NCBI GenBank assembly: GCA_003009815.1
Contig: PXPD01000033.1
Location: 4,777-19,332, forward strand
Direction: 5' to 3'
DNA: 14,556 nt
Origin: Nanohaloarchaea archaeon SW_4_43_9
GTDB lineage: Archaea; Nanohalarchaeota; Nanosalinia; Nanosalinales; Nanosalinaceae
Numbering within the stretch: the stretch's first letter is position 1; every line of letters begins with the position of its first letter. Below are positions 10,486 through 14,556 of the stretch, one piece after another. The position numbers and the translations under genes were made by a program. The notes below the pieces were generated by a model, which saw only the letters and a list, made by a program, of their open reading frames with translations, was not told where the DNA came from and did no database searches.

Positions 10486-11202
10486 TTAATTTCTCAGGGT
10501 ATCCTTCTCGGTAATTACATCCTCGAAATTGATCTCTGGTATATGGTATACTTTAGCGAGATCCTCCTCTGTTACCTCAATATCTCCGGGTAGTTCATGG
10601 TAGTCGGCAAGAGGAAGAAAGAAATGGATAGGATCTGAAACAGCCTGTCCTTTTTCTTCATCTATCTCTATCTCAAATAACTCCGTATCAGTTGGCATTA
10701 TAGGCCCTGAATCCGATTTTGTTTCACCATTCCAAGATTCATACTCTACTGATTCGAGTACTATGTTTTCCTGTTCTGCTTCCAACTCAACTTCTATACT
10801 TTTACCTGAATCAATAAGCTCGTCAACATAATCTCTTCTCTTAAAGACGTGATATGTTTTTTCTTCCTTTTCAACAGCAAGATAGAGTACCTTTTTTATG
10901 AAGAGCCGGGTATTACCAGTATTGATAATTTTGACTGTTTTAGAGGAACCTCCTTGAGTAAACCTAAATTCGAGTTTCTCAGTAGTTCCAAACCTCAACT
11001 TTTTCCAAGCGACATACAGGGAGACTACTGCTACAGTCGCCAGAGTCATATCCTTCAGGAACCTGGTTACCTGACTTCCTCCGAGAATGTAAGATATAGA
11101 GAAAACTGATATCGATGTTACTGCTATTATTCCAGCAATCTTGACCTCTCTGGACAAAGATTCTCGTTCCTCGAAGTCACGGATTAACCCTCTATTTGTC
11201 AT
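10486..11202 (-). CDS. Membrane-anchored hypothetical protein, 238 residues
   Basis: Two hydrophobic helices lie near the N-terminus, about 22-41 (with IIAVTSISVFSISYIL) and 52-67 (MTLATVAVVSLYVAWK), followed by a basic stretch KKLRFG. The remaining 165 residues are soluble and beta-rich, with EKLEFRFTQGGSSKTVKIIN and repeated acidic strands, ending in an acidic tail. With a short N-terminal segment and two helices, the large domain is probably cytoplasmic. A TATA-like GAATATAAGA near 11229-11239, inside the decayed gene upstream, could drive it. I do not recognise a family. Confidence 0.75.
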   Translation of the reverse strand: MTNRGLIRDFEERESLSREVKIAGIIAVTSISVFSISYILGGSQVTRFLKDMTLATVAVVSLYVAWKKLRFGTTEKLEFRFTQGGSSKTVKIINTGNTRLFIKKVLYLAVEKEEKTYHVFKRRDYVDELIDSGKSIEVELEAEQENIVLESVEYESWNGETKSDSGPIMPTDTELFEIEIDEEKGQAVSDPIHFFLPLADYHELPGDIEVTEEDLAKVYHIPEINFEDVITEKDTLRN

Positions 11203-11216
11203 ATCTTATAGAAAAT

Positions 11217-11484
11217 TCAGTCTTCAAGTCTCTTATATTCACTGACTCTATTTTCCACGCCGTGAATCTCTTCAATTACCACTGCCTCTAGGGTAGAAAC
11301 CTAACCACTTCCTTGACCGAATCTGGATAATTGTCAGTTATAAAGTACAACATATCCATCAATCTGGAGAAACATACACTTCTGGATAGCTTCAGTTCTT
11401 CGAGTTCCTGAAATCTCTCCGACCAAAATGAGTCATCTTAATCGACTTATCTGGGACGACTTGTTGGATCAAAGTTCGTGGTTT
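11217..11484 (-). pseudogene. Frameshifted remnant of a small protein gene
   Basis: This gap carries protein-like sequence on the minus strand in three pieces in different frames: 11392-11484, in frame with the stop of the upstream winged-helix gene (QQVVPDKSIKMTHF); 11288-11437 (WSERFQELEELKLSRS, then MDMLYFITDNYPDSVKEVV); and 11217-11300 (EAVVIEEIHGVENRVSEYKR, then LED and a stop). One single-base shift near 11425-11428 (an A-run) and one near 11290-11300 would join them. It is either a separate gene of about 70 residues starting MTHF, or a lost C-terminal extension of the upstream gene. Sequencing error is possible. Confidence 0.5.
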
Positions 11485-12228
11485 CTAGTATCTGGATTTC
11501 GGGGTCATCTCGTTAACTACAGCGGTCATGTAGTTGTCTGGATCGAATATTCTAATGGCTGAAGCGCCTAGCATTTCGGAGATATGTTCAGCTGGGAAGA
11601 TGACAAGGACCATCTTGTTTTCTGAGTTTCGGTAGTAGCCGACTTCTGCGTCTTGTAGAAATTGTAGATCTGAAAGTACTGGAAAGTTTCTCTTTGTTGC
11701 GTCAAACCTGTTTTCAACTCTGTATACATCGCAGGTAAAGTCGATTGTATTTTTACTTCTTCCAACTAGCTGGAAGTTTTCGCAAAAATAGCTATCTGTT
11801 TTAAGAGGTACGAAGCATTTTGCTATCATCCTAGCTATTTCAGTTTCAGGTTCTTCAATTTCTCTTAACTCTTCCAGGGAATAACTGTCGAAAAGAGGTT
11901 CTACGAATTTGTAAAATTTCTTTCCTCTCGGAGTAAGCAGATGATTTTTACTGTCTATCGAATTGCAGTATACAATATTTTCATCTTCCAGGTGATCAAG
12001 ATAGCCTTGAATAGTTTCCGCAGTGGTTTCAGTATTTCTTTCTAGATATTCAACATTTCTTGGCTGGTTGATCTTCTTTCCTAATACATATATAACCTCA
12101 GCGATCTTCAGAAACCTGTTCTGAGGATTTCGACCTAGCGGAGAGCCTCTAAGAACTTCATAGTTCTCATAATAATCGCTCTCTGAACTATTTTCCAAGC
12201 TCTTTTTCTCAGATGTTCCTGTTAACAT
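11485..12228 (-). CDS. Winged-helix protein, probable transcription regulator
   Basis: The 247-residue product has a winged helix at about 36-108: helix FLKIAEVIYVLGKKINQP, second helix NVEYLERNTETTAETIQGYL, then strands DENIVYCN and HLLTPRGKKFYKF, the last being typical of ArsR/PadR-like archaeal regulators. The C-terminal 130 residues are mixed alpha/beta (VLSDLQFLQDAEVGYYRN, MVLVIFPAEH) and may be a sensor or dimer domain. The start ATG 12228 lies 28 bases from a TATA box at 12252-12261, and two inverted repeats overlap the start, which suggests autoregulation. Upstream-strand remnants follow its stop, so it may once have been longer. Confidence 0.75.
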   Translation of the reverse strand: MLTGTSEKKSLENSSESDYYENYEVLRGSPLGRNPQNRFLKIAEVIYVLGKKINQPRNVEYLERNTETTAETIQGYLDHLEDENIVYCNSIDSKNHLLTPRGKKFYKFVEPLFDSYSLEELREIEEPETEIARMIAKCFVPLKTDSYFCENFQLVGRSKNTIDFTCDVYRVENRFDATKRNFPVLSDLQFLQDAEVGYYRNSENKMVLVIFPAEHISEMLGASAIRIFDPDNYMTAVVNEMTPKSRY

Positions 12229-12261
12229 ATGTTGTTACATGTAGAAAGTAACATTTAAATA
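12223..12261 (-). promoter_or_regulatory. Promoter and operator-like repeats of the winged-helix gene
   Basis: The palindromic TATA-like ATTTAAAT lies in 12252-12261. Between it and the gene are TGTTAC 12233-12238 and GTAACA 12248-12253, a perfect inverted repeat 9 bases apart, and AACATATGTT at 12224-12233, a 10-bp palindrome that includes the start codon; TAACA/TGTTA at 12223-12237 is a second reading. These are plausible binding sites for the encoded regulator itself. Confidence 0.5.
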
Positions 12262-12302
12262 TTAGTTGGTAGGTTTTTCCATTCCAGAGATTTCTAGGAT
12301 TT

Positions 12303-12464
12303 TTGCTCAAATATGGACGGGATACTTTTGATAGTCAATCAATAGTAATTTTTCGTGAGCTTCGATCCTGTCCAAGTACATTCAAGCAGATAGGAATTAT
12401 ACTCGGAGCTACGGCTATGCTTCTACTCTTTCTGTACAGAAATCTTAGAGAAAAATGGGAATGA
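12303..12464 (+). CDS. Possible small single-helix membrane protein (weak)
   Basis: A frame open from 12273 to TGA 12462-12464 encodes a hydrophobic segment IGIILGATAMLLLFLY flanked by basic residues and ending RNLREKWE. The only early start is TTG 12303, and no ATG or ribosome-binding site precedes the helix. It might be a small membrane protein, the end of a decayed gene, or chance. The rest of this 243-base gap (12229-12471) holds only the winged-helix promoter. Confidence 0.25.
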   Translation: MLKYGRDTFDSQSIVIFRELRSCPSTFKQIGIILGATAMLLLFLYRNLREKWE

Positions 12465-12471
12465 AGAAATG

Positions 12472-12738
12472 TTAATCCTCCCTAGCTTTCTTCTCTTTTT
12501 CAAACATTTCCGGAAGTTCCTCAACTATGTGCTCCACTGCTTTCTCATCTTTCGGGACTGTAAACCTCTTCTTGTACTTCGGTTCCTCATCCTGATAGTA
12601 TCCTGTGGCGATCTGGAGAAAACTGTTCTCTGATCCATCATCCTGTACCGCCTTGTTCCTTGATACCTCTACAAACTTCTCCCCAGGAAAGTTTCCATAG
12701 TCACGTCTTTCTTTCTCGATTGTCTCGAACTCTACCAT
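12472..12738 (-). CDS. Hypothetical acidic-basic protein, 88 residues
   Basis: The sequence MVEFETIEKERRDYGNFPGE, then KFVEVSRNKAV, ENSFLQIATGYYQDEEPKYK and FTVPKDEKAVEHIVEELP suggests a four-strand sheet followed by a C-terminal helix. The pattern of strand, RNK turn, GYY strand, RFTVP strand, helix recalls PC4-like single-strand nucleic-acid-binding proteins, which have similar size. That is a tentative resemblance, not a confirmed match. No cysteines, no membrane segment. The start ATG 12738 has an A-rich TATA-like stretch about 25 bases upstream. It is divergent from the DUF502 gene. Confidence 0.7.
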   Translation of the reverse strand: MVEFETIEKERRDYGNFPGEKFVEVSRNKAVQDDGSENSFLQIATGYYQDEEPKYKKRFTVPKDEKAVEHIVEELPEMFEKEKKARED

Positions 12739-12786
12739 AGTTTACTCTTCGACATCATGATTTTTGTACTGAATGGTTAGGCAGAG

Positions 12787-12796
12787 ATTATTTAAT
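12787..12796 (+). promoter_or_regulatory. TATA box of the DUF502 gene
   Basis: ATTATTTAAT is centred about 35 bases before the ATG at 12826, leaving a leader of about 8 bases. Confidence 0.5.
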
Positions 12797-12825
12797 TTTG
12801 GGTCAAACTAGACTTATTCAAGCTG

Positions 12826-13620
12826 ATGACTGAGGATGATTCTCCAAAGGTTGAAAGAGGAAAAGAAAAGATGGAGAGAGGGAAGAAGGAGTTAGAGAAA
12901 CAGTTAGATGCCCATAAGGAACTAGTTGATGGGTATACAGAGCATTATAGAAATAACCGGGACGAAATTATAGAGGATTTTCTAGGCAACTTTGACAAGA
13001 CGAAGAAGCCGGCTATAGCAGGTATAATCGTTCTCACACCTATACTTGTAACGCTCTTCATAATTGACTGGACTCTAGATAAGATAAACCAAATACCCTA
13101 TATAGAGCTCTTGAACCTGACAGATAAGGTAATAATAAACGAGTTCATTAAGCTGGTATTCATAATAGGCTTCGGGGCTTTCCTTGCAACCAGCATTGGC
13201 AGAACCGTCCAGACAAAGAAAGGCTTCAAAGCTGAAAAACTGCTTGATCGATTTGTGGATACAATACCTTTCCTGGGAGCAATCTACAGTATTTCAAAAG
13301 TTACAGCAGACACGGTTTTCAACGGGGCAGAAGAGTTCAGCGACCCGGTAAAACTGGAGGTACATGGAATGAAGGTTACCGGCTACCGAACAGGGAACAC
13401 CTTGGATGGAAAAGAAATCATCTTCGTACCCACATCCCCCAATGTAACTACAGGTTTCGTAGTGGAGATAGATCCGGAGGAAGTAATTGAGACCGAGGAC
13501 ACACCGAGAGAGGCTCTTACACGGACATTGAGCGCAGGGTTCGGGGAGGCCGGACCGCAGAAACCGAAAAGAAGTCCTATGAAAGACGGTAATAAGAAAG
13601 AAGATGAACAGGATAACTGA
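12826..13620 (+). CDS. DUF502 family membrane protein
   Basis: The 264-residue product has a long charged N-terminal helix (about 5-55), two membrane helices at 62-81 (AIAGIIVLTPILVTLFIIDW) and 105-125, then a soluble domain. Family signatures are visible: PFLGAIYSISK near 148-158 and FVPTSPNVTTGFV at 200-213, followed by the LSAGFGE block. DUF502 (COG2928) proteins occur in bacteria and haloarchaea; their function is not firmly known. The extended N-terminal charged helix and the basic C-terminal tail are additions. The TGA lies inside the start of the next gene (overlap 13604-13620). Gene order with the flavoprotein gene nearby may be meaningful for the membrane. Confidence 0.9.
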   Translation: MTEDDSPKVERGKEKMERGKKELEKQLDAHKELVDGYTEHYRNNRDEIIEDFLGNFDKTKKPAIAGIIVLTPILVTLFIIDWTLDKINQIPYIELLNLTDKVIINEFIKLVFIIGFGAFLATSIGRTVQTKKGFKAEKLLDRFVDTIPFLGAIYSISKVTADTVFNGAEEFSDPVKLEVHGMKVTGYRTGNTLDGKEIIFVPTSPNVTTGFVVEIDPEEVIETEDTPREALTRTLSAGFGEAGPQKPKRSPMKDGNKKEDEQDN

Positions 13621-14115
13621 AGAGTTTATTAGGGAGAACCTCGAGCATTACTCCGAAACCCAGGGAATTCTACCGGAGAAACTGGATAAATTCGGGGAAA
13701 ACAAGAACAGCTATACAGTATAGCGTATGAGTCCTCGACCCGGAGCGCACATTACGTTAATGAGAATCCCGGTGAGAGATGCAGAGAGGTAACAGAAAAT
13801 ATACTGAAAGCTGAGGGAGACTTCTCAAAAATAGCGCTTGTATGCAGTTTGAAAGGATTCAAGGCACCGACCGCTTCATGTGTCCTAACAGCTCTAGACC
13901 CTGACAAACATGCAGTGGTGGACACCCGTGTCTGGACATCGCTGGAAAGAAAAGATTACTTCGATAAAAGAAAGGAGAGCTTCGGGTCAAGGGACTATGT
14001 CAAAATGATAAAACCGATTAGAAATTTATCAGAGAAAACAGGTTTCTCAACTGCCCAAATCGGATATGCTTTGTTTGCTTACGACTACAGGGTTAGAGAA
14101 GGAACGCTTCACTAG
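13604..14115 (+). pseudogene. Frameshifted hypothetical gene, possible helix-hairpin-helix-like protein
   Basis: ATG 13604 opens MNRITEEFIRENLEHYSE and stops at TAG 13721-13723, but a second frame open from 13690 carries QLYSIAYESSTRSAHYV on to RVREGTLH, stop 14113-14115. A one-base insertion in the run GGGGAAAA at 13694-13701 would join them into about 170 residues. The C-terminal part has LKGFKAPTASCVLTALDPD and HAVVDTRVWTSL, a pattern seen in uncharacterised helix-hairpin-helix-type proteins that resemble base-excision enzymes. I infer the gene is disrupted, or the assembly has lost a base. Its start overlaps the DUF502 gene and its stop shares CTAG (14112-14115) with the flavoprotein gene. 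Confidence 0.7.
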
Positions 14116-14556
14116 AACCGGAGTTTCAGCTTCTTCCATTTTAGTTTGCCCCAGTACTTCCATCGGATAACTCTCTTCATATAACGTAATAGCCTGTTTT
14201 TATACGATTTATCGCCATACTCAAGAATGGCTGTGCTGCCCATCTTCAACAGCAACTTTCTCTCCTCTTCCTCAAACTCTTCCAAAGACTCATTTTCTGC
14301 TCTGCCTATATTCTCCGCAATAGTTTCAGCCTGACCGATTACGTTGTAAGCCGTAACCTCACAGCCGGCATCGGCGCATGATCCGAGAGCAAATACATTG
14401 CTGTACTCAGGGCTGTTCAACCCGCTGTTGACCTCAAGCCCGGATTTTCCGCAGTTAAAGTCCCGCTGCACAAGTTCAGAAGACTGCATTCCTGCAAGCC
14501 AGACAACCATATCGGCCTTCATCCTCTCTCCGTTCTCCAGTATGATTCCCTCTTCA
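14112..14556 (-). CDS. NADH-dehydrogenase-like flavoprotein, C-terminal part (5' end outside window)
   Basis: The frame is open to the window edge, so the gene starts beyond 14556. The visible 147 residues fit the C-terminal half of type II NADH dehydrogenase or a related pyridine nucleotide-disulfide oxidoreductase: strand MVVWLAGMQ, then SPEYSNVFALGSCADAG, the FAD-binding block that usually reads GD, and helix YNVIGQAETIAENIGR. The residue after the glycine is Ser, not the usual Asp. The tail is strongly basic and aromatic (RYMKRVIRWKYWGK, KLKWKKL), a likely membrane-surface anchor. Convergent with the frameshifted gene. Function is inferred from family pattern and the N-terminal half is not seen. 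Confidence 0.85.
   Translation of the reverse strand, partial: EEGIILENGERMKADMVVWLAGMQSSELVQRDFNCGKSGLEVNSGLNSPEYSNVFALGSCADAGCEVTAYNVIGQAETIAENIGRAENESLEEFEEEERKLLLKMGSTAILEYGDKSYKNRLLRYMKRVIRWKYWGKLKWKKLKLRF

Noticed and set aside
1..14556. CRISPR array, insertion sequence or rRNA gene
   Set aside because: No regularly spaced repeats, transposase-like protein or rRNA sequence was seen on either strand.

Overview
The window is archaeal. It carries an Orc1/Cdc6 initiator, an Sm-like protein next to ribosomal protein L37e, ribosomal protein S8e, a DRG-type GTPase, two tRNA genes with introns at the canonical 37/38 position, and TATA boxes in place of -35/-10 promoters. Small genes, four-base overlaps and many very acidic proteins point to a compact, salt-adapted genome. 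The Era-like GTPase, DUF2073 and zinc-ribbon trio is a haloarchaeal-type neighbourhood. Base composition (low to mid 40s % GC by eye) and gene sizes fit a DPANN halophile such as a nanohaloarchaeon better than a classical haloarchaeon. That placement is inference, and no rRNA is present to confirm it.

Layout. 1-2100: end of a DRG GTPase, a repeat-bearing AT-rich gap, cdc6, then two tiny genes each behind its own TATA box. 2200-3540: S8e on the minus strand, then a plus-strand unit of Sm-like protein, L37e, a 73-residue protein and an intron-containing tRNA-Lys that abuts the preceding stop codon. 3560-5830: GIY-YIG protein, voltage-sensor-like membrane protein, intron-containing tRNA-Ile, unknown protein, glutaredoxin and Nudix protein. 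5890-7620: four-gene operon of Era-like GTPase, DUF2073, zinc ribbon and two-helix membrane protein. 7630-9520: amphi-Trp-like protein, two serine-rich coiled-coil paralogues, an unknown protein and a zinc-ribbon protein. 9520-12740: a ParB-like fold protein, tRNA-Thr, a membrane protein, a winged-helix protein and at least one decayed gene. 12780-14556: DUF502 membrane protein, a frameshifted gene and the C-terminal part of an NADH-dehydrogenase-like flavoprotein cut by the window end.

How the parts fit. Cdc6, the flanking repeats and the nearby GTPase/DUF2073/zinc-ribbon cluster (similar genes are called origin-associated in haloarchaea) make this a plausible replication-origin region. Many genes have a TATA box centred 25-28 bases before the start codon, so transcripts are probably leaderless. 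Only a few genes, including the Sm-like, L37e, glutaredoxin and GTPase genes, have a leader or a Shine-Dalgarno-like element. Three tail-to-tail gene pairs overlap by exactly the four bases TTAA or CTAG, sharing their stop codons.

The most interesting observations are the candidate origin, the serine-rich coiled-coil pair with a shared symmetric promoter next to it, the tRNA-Lys fused to a coding operon, the orphan ParB-like protein, and several broken genes in the second half of the window.
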